A stretch of DNA of 64,000 bases from Symbiodinium natans (GCA_905221605.1 CAJNDS010002621.1:62001-126000), one strand, 5' to 3'. Positions 39,840 to 51,142 are shown, numbered from the stretch's first letter. The notes: a model not told the origin generated them from the sequence alone. Translations and numbers: made by a program.

Positions 39840-42685
39840 TTACAATGCTCCTACCCTCTTCCGTTTTGTGTGGCATTTCAAGACTTTGGCAGGGCGCCAA
39901 GGGGCTCCCGGCAAATCTCAACCCGCAAAGTTGTTCCTACCCTCTTCCGTTTTGTGTGGTATTTGCAGGACTTTGGCAGGGCGCCAAGGGAACCCCGGCA
40001 AATTTCGACATGCAAAGTTGTTCTTACCCTCTTCCGTTTTGTGTGGCATTTGCAGGACTTTCGCAGGGCGCCAAGGGGATCCCGGCAAATCTCAACCCGC
40101 AAAGTTGTTCCTACCCTCTTCCGCTTTGTGTGGTATTTGCAGGACTTTGGCAGGGCGCCAAGGGGATCCCGGCAAATTTCGACCTGCAAAATTGTTCCTA
40201 CCCTCTTGCGTTTTGTGCGTTATTTGCAGGACTTTTTGCAGGGCGCCAAGGGGATCCCGGCAAATTTCGACCCGCAAAGTTGTTCCTACCCTCTTCCGTT
40301 TTGTGTGGTATTTGCAGGACTTTGGCAGGGCGCCAAGGGGATCCCGGCAAATTTCGACCTGCAAAGTTGTTCCTACCCTCTTCCGTTTTGTGTGGTATTT
40401 ACAGGACTTTTTGCAGGGCGCCAAGGGGATCCCGGCACATCTCAACCCGCAAAGTTGTTCCTACCCTCTTCCGTTTTGTGTGGTATTTGGAGGACTTTGG
40501 AAGGGCGCCAAGGGGACCCCGGCGAATTTCGACCTGTAAAAGTTGTCCCTACCCTCTTCCGTTTTGCGTGGTATTTGCAGGACTTTGGCAGGGCGCCAAG
40601 GGGATCCCGGCAAATTTCGACATGCAAAGTTGTTCCTACCCTCTTCCGTTTTGTGTGGCATTTCAAGACTTTGGCAGGGCGCCAAGGGGCTCCCGGCAAA
40701 TCTCAACCCGCAAAGTTGTTCCTACCCTCTTCCGTTTTGTGTGGTATTTGCAGGACTTTGGCAGGGCGCCAAGGGAACCCCGGCAAATTTCGACATGCAA
40801 AGTTGTTCTTACCCTCTTCCGTTTTGTGTGGCATTTGCAGGACTTTCGCAGGGCGCCAAGGGGATCCCGGCAAATCTCAACCCGCAAAGTTGTTCCTACC
40901 CTCTTCCGTTTTGTGTGTTATTTGCAGGACTTTTTGCAGGGCGCCAAGGGGATCCCGGCAAATTTCGACCCGCAAAGTTGTTCCTACCCTCTTCCGTTTT
41001 GTGTGGTATTTGCAGGACTTTGACAGGAAGCCAAGGGGATCCTGGCAAATTTCAACCCGCAAAATTGTTCCTACCCTCTTCAGTTTTGTGTGGTATTTGC
41101 AGGACTTTGGCAGGGCGCCAAAGGGATCCCGGCAAATTTCGACCTGTAAAGGTTGTTCCTACCCTCTTCCGTTTTGCGTGGTAGCGCCAAGGGGATCCCG
41201 GCAAATTTCGACCCGCAAAGTTGTTCCTACCCTCTTCCGTTTTGTGTGGTATTTGCAGGACTTTGGCAGGGCGCCAAGGGGATCCCGGCAAATTTCGACC
41301 TGTAAAGGTTGTTCCTGCCCTCTTCCTTCTTGTGTGGTATTTGCAGGACTTTCGCAGGGCGCCAAGGGGACCCCGGCTAATTTCGACCCGCAAAGTTGTT
41401 CCTACCCTCTTCCGTGTTGTGTGGTATTTGCAGGACTTTGACAGGAAGCCAAGAGAATCCTGGCAAATTTCAACCCGCAAAATTGTTCCTACCCTCTTCA
41501 GTTTTGTGTGGTATTTGCAGGACTTTGGCAGGGCGCCAAAGGGATCCCGGCAAATTTCGACCTGTAAAGGTTGTTCCTACCCTCTTCCGTTTTGCGTGGT
41601 AGCGCCAAGGGGATCCCGGCAAATTTCGACCCGCAAAGTTGTTCCTACCCTCTTCCGTTTTGTGTGGTATTTGCAGGACTTTCGCAGGGCGCCAAGGGGA
41701 TCCCGGCAAATTTCGACCTGTAAAGGTTGTTCCTGCCCTCTTCCTTCTTGTGTGGTATTTGCAGGACTTTGGCAGGGCCCCAAGGGGATCCCGGCAAATT
41801 TCGACCTGTAAAGGTTGTTCCTACCCTCTTCCTTTTTGTGTAGTATTTGCAGGACTTTGGCAGGGCGCCAAGGGGCTCCTCTTCCGTTTTGTGTGGTATT
41901 CGCAGGACTTTGGCAGGGCGCCAAGGGAACCCCGGCAAATTTCGACATGCAAAGTTGTTCTTACCCTCTTCCGTTTTGTGTGGTATTTGCAGGACTTTGG
42001 CAGGGCGCCAAGGCGATCCCGGCAAATTTCGACCCGTAAAGGTTGTTCCTACCCTCTTCCGTTTTGCGTGGTATTTGCAGGACTTTGACAGGGCGCCAAG
42101 GGGATCCCGCAAATTTCGACCCGCAAAGTTTTTCCTACCCTCTTCCGTTTTGTGTGGTATTTGCAGGACTTTGACAGGAAGCCAAGGGGATCCTGGCAAA
42201 TTTCAACCCGCAAAATTGTTCCTACCCTCTTCCTTTTTGTGTGGTATTTGCAGGACTTTGGCAGGGCGCCAAGGGGATCCCGGCAAATCTCAACCCGCAA
42301 AGTTGTTCCTACCCTCTTCCGTTGCAGGACTTTGGCAGGGCGCCAAGGGGATCCCGGCAAATTTCGACCCGCAAAGTTGTTCCTACCCTCTTCCGTATTG
42401 TGTGGTATTTGCAGGACTTTGACAGGGCGCCAAGGGGTCCCGGAAAATATCAACCCGCAAAGTTGTTCCTACCCTCTTCCGTTTTGTGTGGTATTTGCAG
42501 GACTTTGGCAGGGCGCTAAAGGGATCCCGGCAAATTTCGACCTGTAAAGGTTGCACCTACCCGCTTCCGTTTTGTGTGGTGTGGTATTTGCAGGACGTTC
42601 GCAGGGCGCCAAGGGGATCCCGGCAAATTTCGACCCGCAAAGTTGTTCCTACCCTCTTCCGTTTTGTGTGGCATTTGCAGGTCTC
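39840..42685. repeat. 87-bp satellite (about 33 units)
   Basis: Unit contains CTACCCTCTTCCGTTTTGTG, TGGTATTTGCAGGACTTTG, GCAGGGCGCCAAGGGGATCC and CGGCAAATTTCGACCCGC. 87 is a multiple of three, and all three plus frames and parts of the minus strand lack stops, which explains open frames up to 523 codons (39870-41441). Larger duplications are visible (about 785 bp = nine units; about 418 bp). I call it non-coding. Confidence 0.96.
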
Positions 42686-42689
42686 TAGA

Positions 42690-42900
42690 TTTACCTTTAC
42701 TTAATACAATTTAATGTATTTAAATAATTTAATTCCACAGAATTACATTATCTAAATTCATTTAATCCGAATGCGTGAAAAACATTTTAAATAATTTAGT
42801 TCTGCGGGAGTAAATTCTTTAAATAAATTCAATTAGTTAAATTGTTTAAACCAATTCAATTAGGGGTAAATCTGGAGATTACTACGAATTAAATTATGCC
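42690..42900. other. AT-rich stretch
   Basis: TTTAAATAATTTAATTC-like sequence, about 75 percent A+T, following the 87-bp array. No gene. Confidence 0.7.
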
Positions 42901-42907
42901 CTTTTTC

Positions 42908-43024
42908 CTTTAAAACAAGGCGGTTCACCAGTACCAAATGTTCTTAGAGAATGTCTCTGAAAGTTTGGTACTGTTGAACCGCCCTGTTTCCTCTAAAACA
43001 AGGCGGTTCAACAGTACCAACCTT
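42908..43024. repeat. Inverted plus direct repeat of AACAAGGCGGTTCACCAGTA
   Basis: A left copy (42913-42938), an inverted copy (TTTGGTACTGTTGAACCGCC, 42963-42990) and a second direct copy (42997-43022). The first two form a hairpin. Confidence 0.85.
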
Positions 43025-43039
43025 ACCCTGCTCCTGTTT

Positions 43040-45400
43040 TCACAATTCATCCTTTTTGTTGTCATTATTTCGAAAAGAAAAAGGGAAGGGAGAGATAAGG
43101 GAGAGAGGATCGATAAAGATGAGTCCCATGTTCTCCGTGCCTTGTTTTGTCTTTGCTCTTCCTGTTAAAAATGCAATCCTGTCTATCTCTCCTCCTCCTT
43201 TTTGTTTAACGGAAAAAACACAAGAAAAGAAAACAAGAGGGGAATGGAGGCCCTTTTCCATTCTCATACTTTTTCAATGGTTGGGGAAAGTGGCTGGGTT
43301 GGCTGCTTGCCCGTGGCCCTCCTCCATGCTTCAGCATATCCCTCCTCTCGCCCTATCTCTTCGGTTCTTTTCATTGTTCCCAAACGGAAACAGAAAGCGA
43401 GTTCCTTTCATTTTCATTGTTCTAGCTTTGGCTTTTTATGTTACAGGGAAACGAACAAGAGAGAACAAAGACAAGAGAGGAAAGATGAAGACAAGCACCA
43501 TCTTCTCTTTGCCATGGGTAAGGAACGGGTGTCCCTTTGGATCGTTTTCTGCATCTTCAAGCGAGAAAAAAGGACGCACCTTCTCATTCAAAAGGGACAG
43601 GGGAGAGATGATGGGTCTAGAGGAATGCCACCTTCTTTGCGCCTTGTTTAGTCCGTCCCTCTCCTTGCTTCCTGTCTCTTCTATTCCTTGCAGTACGCTT
43701 CCAGAAAAAAGGCATCCTTGTGATCTCTCCTCTCTCACTTCTTTTTCCCTTCTCTCCATCTATTACCTTTTAACTGATTAAAAGCAGGAAAGGAACTTGA
43801 ATGATAAAGCTGGTGACTCCTTGCACGTGGACCTTGCCGTACTTCATCATATCCCACTTCTCGGCCTATCTCTTCTGTTCCTTTCCTTACCCTTCTCCTT
43901 TGTTCATACTTCTTCCTTTTTGTTTTCCTTATTTCGACAAGGAAGAGGGAAGGGAGAGATAAGGGAGAGAGGATCGATAAGTTCCATCTTCTCTGTGCCT
44001 TGTTTTGTCTTTCCTTCTCCTTTATTAATCTCTCTTCTATTCTTGTCTTTGCTCTTCCTCCTTCTCTCTCCCTCCTCTTCAACGACAAAAACACAATAGA
44101 AATTAAAGTAAGAGGGGGACGGAGGCCCTTTTTCCATTCTTATCCTTTTTCAATGGTTGGGGAAAGTGAGCGGGGTTGGCTGCTTGCCCGTGGCCCTCCT
44201 CCATGCTTCAGCATATCCCTCCTCTCGCCGTATCTCTTCGGTTCTTTTCGTTGTTCCCAAACGGAAAAAGAAAGCGAGTTCCTTTCATTTTCATGGTTCT
44301 TTCTTTGGCTTTTTTATTTTAAAGGGAAACGAACAAGAGAGAACAAAGACAGGAGAGGAAAGATGAAGACAAGTACCATCTTCTCTTGGCCATGGGCGAT
44401 GGAACGGGTGTCCCTTTGGAACGTTTTCTGCATCTTCAAGCCAGAAAAAAAGGACGCCCCCGAAACAAAAAACAACAATGTCTCTCTCTGTCTCTATCCC
44501 TGTCGCTATCTATCTTTCTTTCGCTCTTTCTTTTCTTTCCCTGTCCCTACCTCTATCTCTCACTCACTCATTCTCAGTCTTTCAGTCTCTCAGTCTCTCT
44601 ATCTCACTCTATGCGCGATGGAAGCAGGCGCTTGCTGTACGCTTCCAGAAAAAAGGCATCCTTGTGATCTCTCCTCTCTCACTTCTTTTTCCCTTCTCTC
44701 CATCTATTACCTTTTAACTGATTAAAAGCAGGAAAGGAACTTGAATGATAAAGCTGGTGACTCCTTGCACGTGGACCTTGCCGTACTTCATCATATCCCA
44801 CTTCTCGGCCTATCTCTTCTGTTCCTTTCCTTACCCTTCTCCTTTGTTCATACTTCTTCCTTTTTGTTTTCCTTATTTCGACAAGGAAGAGGGAAGGGAG
44901 AGATAAGGGAGAGAGGATCGATAAGTTCCATCTTCTCTGTGCCTTGTTTTGTCTTTCCTTCTCCTTTATTAATCTCTCTTCTATTCTTGTCTTTGCTCTT
45001 CCTGTTAAGAATCAATCCTGTCTATTTATCCTCCTCCTTCTCCCTTCTCCCTTCTCCCTTCTCTTCACCGACAAAAAAACACAAGAAAAGACAAAAACAC
45101 AGGGAAATGGAGGCCCTTTTCTTTTCTTATGCTTTTTCAATGGTTGGGGAAAGTGACGTGGCCCCTGTCCATGCTTCAGCGTATCCCTCCCCTTGCCCTA
45201 TCTCCTCGGTTCTTTCCATTGTTCCCAAACGGAAAAGAAAGCGAGTTCCTTTCATTTTCATTGTTCTTCCTTTGGTTTTTTATTTCAAAGGCAAACGAAC
45301 AAGAGAGAAGAAAGACAAGAAAGAGAGGAAAGACGAAGACGAGTACCATCTTCTCTTTGCCACGGGCAAAACCCGAGCCCTAGCTTCCAAATAAACCCTA
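43040..45400. repeat. Three tandem copies of a 0.86-0.95 kb unit
   Basis: GAGAGATAAGGGAGAGAGGA starts at 43090, 43954 and 44899. 43697-44058 and 44641-45003 are nearly identical over about 360 bp. Purine- and pyrimidine-rich, with internal spliced-looking duplications. Long frames on both strands (for example 43056-43781, 44000-44725) are Phe/Ser/Leu-rich and change frame between copies; not called genes. Confidence 0.85.
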
Positions 45401-45499
45401 TTTAAGCCACCGGGGGGGGGGAGGGGCGCCAGGCGGCCAGGGGGACAGGGTAGAAAGGCCCGAAACCACCTAAACTATCTAAACTATCTAACCTTGAAT

Positions 45500-46325
45500 A
45501 TGTAGAATGTGGGAGCTCAGTGTTCCAAAAACTTAAGGGGGACACTGCTTGCGATTTGTCATTTTGGGAGCTCCGTTTTTCAAAAACTTACGGGGGACAC
45601 TGCTGGCGATTTGACATTTTGGGAGCTCCGTTTTCCAAAAGCAGGGGTACACTGCTTGCGAATTGTCATTTTGGGACCTCAGGTTTCCAAAAACTTTAGG
45701 GTGGACACTGCTTGCGATTCATCATTTTAGGAGCTCAGTTGTCCAAAAACTTAAAGGGGACACTGCTGGCGATTTATCATTTTGGGAGCTCCATTTTCCA
45801 AAAAAATCAGGGGGGCACTGCTTGCGATCTGTCATTTTGGGCGCTCAGTTTTCCAAAAAAAAGAGGGGGGACACAGCTTGCGATTTGTCATTTTGGGAGC
45901 TCCGTTTTCCAAAAACTGAAGGGGGACACTGCTTGCGATTTGTCCTTTTGGGAGCTCAGTTTTCCGAACACTTACTTGCGATTTGTCATTTTGAAAGTTC
46001 GGTTTTCCAAAAAATTAAGGGGGCACACTGCTTGCGATTTGTCATTTTGGGAGCTCAGTTTTCCAGAAACTTAAGGGGGGCACGCTTGCGATTTGTCATT
46101 TTGGGAGCTCGGTTTTCCAAAAACTTAGAGGGGGACACTGCTTGCGATTTGTCATTTTGGAAGCTCTGTTTTCCAAAACTTCAGGGGGACAATGCTTGTG
46201 ACATCTCATCTTGGGAGCTCAGTTTTCCAAACGCTTAAAGGGGACTCTGCTTGCGATTTGTCATTTTGGAAGCCCTGTTTTCCAAAACTTCAGGGGTAAC
46301 AATGCTTGCGATTTGTCATTTTGGT
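45500..46325. repeat. 55-56 bp satellite, second array
   Basis: About 14 more diverged units of the 37.9-39.2 kb satellite, preceded by three TATCTAAAC units from the 36.2-37.9 kb array (45470-45495). Confidence 0.95.
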
Positions 46326-46389
46326 TCCTTGTTTTTCCCCTGTTGTCTGTTCCTTTCTCGCTGAATGGGAAGATCAAGAAAACATGCTG

Positions 46390-47195
46390 GACAGGGGAGA
46401 CGTCGTCGTCCTTGTATACACCCTTCTTTCTCCGTAAACGAAGGAACGGACGAGTTGGAACGCAGGGGAGAGATTAAAGAAGGCAAGAGGAAGGGAACAG
46501 GGGAACTCATCCCTGCCCTAGGGGGAGAGTGGGCCTCCTGATGCAACAAACAACTAACTACTTGCTTCTCTCTCATCTTCCCGTCCATGTGCTTCGCTCA
46601 TCTAGTGTTATGCATTCTCTCTCGCGCAAGAAAATCAAGAAGAGACACAAGCTAGAAGGGAGAGAGCAGAGAGAAGAAGTAGGATAAGAAGAGAACCACA
46701 GAAGAGAAAGAAGAGAGGATTAGAGGATGAGTGCAGTGAGACTGAGTGTGGGCACTTCTCTTTGCGATGGGTTTTCATTCCTCGTGTTTTCCTTGTACAT
46801 TCTGCTCGTGGTTTCCTCGTCCTTGTTCTTGTTGTTCTCTTTATCTAGCTTGCTTAAACACTCTTGCTAACACCTGTAGATAAAATGAACATGCATAAGT
46901 GGACAGTGGAACCGTCTTCGTCCTTCTTCTTTACCCCTTCTTTCTCCTTAAAAGACGGAACAGAACAGTTGGAGCGCAGGGGAGGGACCAAAGAAGGCAA
47001 AGGAAGGGAACAGGGGAACTCGTTCCTGCTCTACGGGGAGTGGGCCTCCCGTATGCAACAAACAACTACCTGCTTCTCGCTCTTCCCGTCCATGCGCTTC
47101 GCTCATCTAGTGTTATGCATTCTCTCCTCCATAAGCAAAACAAGAGACAAAAGCTAGAAGTGAGAGAGCAGACAGAAGAGGGAGGATGAATGGGT
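46390..47195. repeat. Tandem duplication of a ~510-bp segment
   Basis: 46402-46695 and 46912-47190 share AAGGGAACAGGGGAACTC, TGCAACAAACAACTA and CTCATCTAGTGTTATGCATT. Both copies are broken in frame; possible old retro- or gene fragment. No domain recognised. Confidence 0.8.
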
Positions 47196-47251
47196 TGAGA
47201 TTGACATGTGTTCTTTATATGTAGCCATTATTCTCCTCGGTAAGAAGAGCC

Positions 47252-47252
47252 A

Positions 47253-47349
<97 letters not shown>

Positions 47350-47392
47350 GAGCGCGAGAGAGAGAGAGAGTGAGTGAGACAGAGAGAGAGCG
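47252..47392. repeat. (GA)n microsatellite
   Basis: About 70 GA units with a few substitutions. Poly-Ser/Leu frames here are artefacts. Confidence 0.97.
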
Positions 47393-47767
47393 AAAAGAGG
47401 AGACGGTGGATGAAGGTAGTGAGACTGACTTTTTCTTTGATGATTCCTTCCACTTTCCTTTTCTTCTACCCAAAGTCAAGAAAGGGAAGAGAGGAGAGGG
47501 TGTAAAGTGAATAGTGACTGAATGTAAAGAGTTCTATGGTTCCTTGATCTTCTCCTGTCCCGACCCCTTTTTCTCCTCGACAACGGGAAGGGGTCATACA
47601 CCCTGGACTGTTCGTACAATCCTTTTATAACCGTTGAATGCACAACCCTAGACCATGAACCCAAAAGACATAAAATGTCACCTACTTTTCTAGTAGCAAT
47701 ATGCATAATATGAAACGCAAACTACTCATTTGATAAGTGTTAATACTGTTGAAGTAAAACCCAAAGC

Positions 47768-47831
47768 AAGTAATCACATTATACCTAAAGGTCCATGGCA
47801 CATATATATATATATATACATATATATGTTT
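47768..47831. repeat. Right border of the satellite block, inverted to 36.1 kb
   Basis: AAGTAATCACATTATACCTA-AAGGTCC followed by ACATATATATAT, the complement of the 36.1-kb border with a few mismatches. Confidence 0.75.
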
Positions 47832-47839
47832 TTTGCAGG

Positions 47840-48611
47840 GGCTTTGGTCCTTATGGTCCCCATAGAGTTCTATTATATTAACAGCCGAAGCCTTATTCTT
47901 ATTTTTAAGTCCCCTATATAACCTACTAAACGCAACTTAAAGCAACCCCCCTTATGGTTCCCACATAAACGTACCGCAACGGCACCCCCCCCCCAAAAAA
48001 AAAAAAAAAAAAAAAAGTGCTGAATATGAAGGCCTCTTTGAAAACCTGGTAGGGGCTGGGAGTTGAGAGTTGGAGCTTGGGGGTTCGGATTTGGGGTTTA
48101 GGGTCTAGACTTTCCCTAAACCCCTAACCCCTAAACCCTAAACCCTAAACCTTAAACCCTAAACCCTAGGAAGAATGGAGGAAGCTTTCTTGCTTAGTGG
48201 AGTGTAAAGTTCACACAGGAATCTAACCCTCCCCCCCGGCCCCCCTGGTTGTATCAGGGGCATTGCTTAGGTTTTAGCGTTTAGGGTTTGGGGTTTAGGT
48301 TCCGCTGAACCTCTACACCCTCAAGCTTAAACTCATTAACTCATGTGAACACGCGCGTGGGCTCGGAAAGTCACCTGCAAGGAGGGGTAACTTGAAGGTT
48401 TGTTGTTAGTTCTCTAAACTAGGGTCTCTTTGTGGAGGTCCTTGTTTCTGAAGGTGCCGTACTAGATGGAAATAAATAAATAAATATAAATATATATGTA
48501 TATATATATATATATATACATGTTCAAAGGACCCAAAAAGGGACCCTAATTTGGAGAACTACCCTTGTTCTTGTCTTGAGCTTTAGGGCCTAGGGCTTCT
48601 TACGGTTTGGG
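47840..48611. other. Mostly gene-free stretch
   Basis: Contains an A run (about 47995-48016), a TAAATAAATAAATATA-rich stretch with (AT)n at 48473-48519, and short CCCTAAA groups at 48115-48170. No convincing exon. Confidence 0.55.
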
Positions 48612-48776
48612 GCTTTGGTCTAAGGGTAGTTGCCTGGGCCCTTAAAAAGTTCCCATACCTCCTTTTGATGGCTTCTGAAGTATATATGGGCTCATGGGTT
48701 GTCTAGGGTACATAAGGGGTATGTAAGGGGTTCCCTTTTAAGGGCCCATATTAAGGGACCATGTAACTACCCTAAG
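48612..48776. mobile_element. Family H inverted-repeat element
   Basis: CTAAGGGTAGTTGCCTGGGC and GGGACCATGTAACTACCCTA are inverted ends; inner GGGCCCTTAA and TTAAGGGCCC also pair. Confidence 0.65.
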
Positions 48777-48889
48777 ATTTGGGCTTTTTCGGGTTTTGTT
48801 TTGTTTGGGCCCCCGGGTTCGGGTTTATTTTTAGGGTTAGGTCTCCTTTCTTTTTGCGGGCGGCGGGGGGTTTCTGGTTTAAGGCTTAC

Positions 48890-49110
48890 TGCATTGGGCG
48901 TTTTCGGGACGTAGGGTTTGTAGGAGGCTTATGGTTTTTTCGGGCAGGGTTTCGGGTGCTTTTCGGAAAAATCTCAACAGGTGCCTTAGCCCCAACTCAC
49001 TGCCCCACTCGTCACCTCCGCCATCTGATTTTTCCCACCCTGAACCCTCAGCGGCACAAGCAAGGAAAGAAATCCCTAACGCCCTCTCAGCCCCTAACCT
49101 CAAACACTTA
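48890..49110 (-). CDS. Possible minus-strand exon
   Basis: Open frame about 70 codons: RALGISFLACAAEGSGWEKS, GLRHLLRFFRKAPETLPE, ISLLQTLRPENAQ. Splice sites not assigned. Confidence 0.35.
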
Positions 49111-49407
49111 AACCCTGCAACCCTGAACCCTGCAACCCGACAACCTTGAACCCCAAAGCCATACAACCCTCAACCCTACAGCCCTAAACCCTACACCCTG
49201 AACCCGACAACCCAGAACCCTACAACCCTGAACCCTAAACCCTAAACCCCAAACCGTCCCAAACCCCATTCCCTCAATCCTAAACCCTACAGCCCAAAAC
49301 CTTGCAACCCTGAACCCTAAATCCTACAACCCTGAACCCTAAACCCTGAACTCTAGCCCTAACCCTAAACCCTGAACCTTAAACCCGAAACCCTCAACCC
49401 GGCACAG

Positions 49408-49467
49408 GTGCAGAGTGAGGTCGGCAACTGGGTTGGCCTCAGCGTGGTGCATCTGGGGGACCTCAGG
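49408..49467 (+). CDS. Internal exon
   Basis: After CGGCACAG: 20 codons beginning VQSEVGNWVGLSVVHLGD, then a gttgg donor leading into TTTAGGG repeats. Confidence 0.4.
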
Positions 49468-49610
49468 GTTGGGGTTTAGGGTTAGGGTTTAGGGTTTCGG
49501 GTTTAGGGTTTAGGGTTTAGGGTTTAGGGTCTAGGGTTTAGGGTTTAGGGTTTATTCAGGGTTTCTAGGGTTCAGGGTTTCTAGGGTTCAGGGTTGTAGG
49601 GTTTAGGCCC

Positions 49611-49905
49611 TACTTGGAGGTTCATGGGCATTCGCAAGTAGGACCCTCAACCCTAAACCCTAAACCCTAAACCCTAAACCCTAAACCCTAAACCCTAGGG
49701 GTTCTAGGGACCTAAGGATGCTTCCTAAGTATAGTTAGTATAGTTATAGCTTGGGATGTTCCCCCTTATACTAACGCTTCCCCTTATACTGACAGTCCTT
49801 TTTGGGATTCTCATAGAGTCCCTATTAAGGACTGCTAGTATAAGGAGGAGCATCCCAAGTTAGAACCCTACTTACTTAGATCTACCCAGGAAGCTCCACG
49901 TAGGG
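49611..49905. mobile_element. Family C element containing a family A element
   Basis: The left end TACTTGGAGGTTCATGGGCA (49613) and a diverged right end (CAGGAAGCTCCACGTAGGG, about 49887-49905) bracket CCCTAAA repeats and the family A copy at 49748-49861. Confidence 0.5.
49748..49861. mobile_element. Family A element
   Basis: CTTGGGATGTTCCCCCTTAT on the left and AAGGAGGAGCATCCCAAG on the right. The left arm carries a small internal duplication (CCCCTTATACT twice). Confidence 0.8.
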
Positions 49906-49953
49906 TTGCATGTAAGGTTCAAGGGGTCGTATGGCGGTAGGGTTTATAGGACT

Positions 49954-50063
49954 TTGTGGTGCTTTACTGTGACTTTACATCTTTAGCCTTTTTGGGCTTA
50001 TTGGGTTTCTTAAGAAGGAACCAAAAATTGAATTTATAGCTACCCTGCTAAGAGCAGCCAAGT
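49954..50063. mobile_element. Family N element, diverged
   Basis: TTGTGGTGCTTTACTGTGAC to AGAGCAGCCAAGT; GGACT duplicated at 49949-49953 and 50064-50068. Confidence 0.7.
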
Positions 50064-50081
50064 GGACTGAGCTTTGTTGCA

Positions 50082-50357
50082 TTGAGCTTGAGGGGTGTCC
50101 AGGATGGGTTTGGGCTTGACGGGCCACTGGGCTTTGGTGTCCTACAGGATTCTGGAGTCTTCACTTTGTGGTACTTTAGTGTAACTTTAGATCCTTATCT
50201 TTTTTGGGGGTTTATTGGGTTTCTTATTAAGGCAGCCAAGAGTTTAATTTATAGCTACCCTCCTGAGTGCAGCCAAGCTGGAGTCTTCAGGGCAATCTGC
50301 TCAGCTTTCCGGTTGTTGGAGGAAAACGAGCTCTTGGCGGAGAGCGTATGCTGTTGA
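50082..50357 (+). CDS. Open frame read through a family N insertion
   Basis: A 91-codon frame ends FRAICSAFRLLEENELLAES and TGA (50355-50357). The likely exon begins after GTCCTACAG (50148) as DSGVF. A 114-bp family N element plus a 12-bp duplication sits inside it and adds 42 codons without a stop (LWYFSVTLDPYLFWGFIGFL). Whether the insert is spliced or translated cannot be told from sequence. Confidence 0.45.
   Translation: MSLRGVQDGFGLDGPLGFGVLQDSGVFTLWYFSVTLDPYLFWGFIGFLIKAAKSLIYSYPPECSQAGVFRAICSAFRLLEENELLAESVCC
50164..50277 (+). mobile_element. Family N element with 12-bp target duplication
   Basis: CTGGAGTCTTCA occurs at 50152-50163 and 50278-50289. Element ends CTTTGTGGTACTTTAG and GAGTGCAGCCAAG. 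No GT, GC or GA donor in the duplication restores the original exon exactly. Confidence 0.85.
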
Positions 50358-50378
50358 ACAGTTAACGATTGGGGACGT

Positions 50379-50482
50379 GGTAGCCCAGTGGTACCCTTGA
50401 CCCTTTTTTGGGTTCTGGGTTCCCTTATACAGTAGCCAACCCCAAAAAGGGTGCCCTGACTATAATATGGTGACTGGGCTAC
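50379..50482. mobile_element. Family D element
   Basis: GTAGCCCAGTGGTACCC and GGTGACTGGGCTAC, with ACCCTTTTTTGGGTTC and CCAAAAAGGGTGCC inside. Followed by CCCTAAA repeats. Confidence 0.8.
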
Positions 50483-50544
50483 CTAAACCCTAAACCCTAA
50501 ACCCTAAACCCTAAACCCTAAACCCTAAACCCTAAACCCCATAG

Positions 50545-50669
50545 ACGAAGTGCGATGTTGCAGCTATCAGGGTCAGGACGATTGCAAGGACTTGCTTTGC
50601 TTTGGGTTTTGGGGGGTGGCTGAAGGACTGCCAGCATCCCTGTTGCGGAGAATCTCGGAAACCCTTTAA
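50545..50669 (+). CDS. Terminal exon, Cys-rich start
   Basis: After CCCATAG: EVRCCSYQGQDDCKDLLCFG then GLPASLLRRISETL and TAA at 50667-50669. 41 codons, needs a preceding exon ending in phase 1. Confidence 0.45.
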
Positions 50670-50766
50670 ACCCCAAACCCTAAACCCTAAAACCCTAAAA
50701 GCCTAAAAGCCTACACCCTAAACCCTAAAACCCTAAACCCTAAACCCTAAACCCTAAACCCTCAAC

Positions 50767-50815
50767 AAGCCCATTCAGTACGGGATCGAATGATTCAGGG
50801 CCTTAATGATCTTGA
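50767..50815 (+). CDS. Possible short exon
   Basis: SVRDRMIQGLNDLE followed by a gtgtta donor. Confidence 0.3.
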
Positions 50816-51142
50816 GTGTTAGAGGCCCCGGGGAGGAGAGCCGAGGATGGAAGCTTTAGGGCTTTAGCATAAGGGGGCCTATAGGGGTTAGGGTTCAGGG
50901 TTCAGGGTTTAGGGTGTAGGGTTTAGGGTTTAGGGTTTAGGGTTTAGGGTTTAGGGTTCAGGGTTCAGGGTTCAGGGGTTTAGGATTTAGGGTTTAGGGT
51001 TCAGGGTTTGGGGTTCAGGGTTCAGGGCTTAGGGTTCAGGGTTCTGGGTTCAGAATAAGTTTACGGTTCAGGGTAATCAAGACCCAGGGCTCGGCGAAAT
51101 GTGTTCGAGGCAGCTGAAACCCTAGACCCTCAAGCCTATATG

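Noticed and set aside
39845-42547. Long open frames (up to 523 codons) across the 87-bp array
   Set aside because: They follow the repeat period, exist in all three plus frames and switch frame at indels; no domain is seen.
43056-44725. 241-codon frames in two tandem copies
   Set aside because: Low-complexity Phe/Ser/Leu composition, no conserved frame between copies, opposite strand also open.
47154-47479. Poly-Ser/Leu frames
   Set aside because: Translation of the (GA)n microsatellite.
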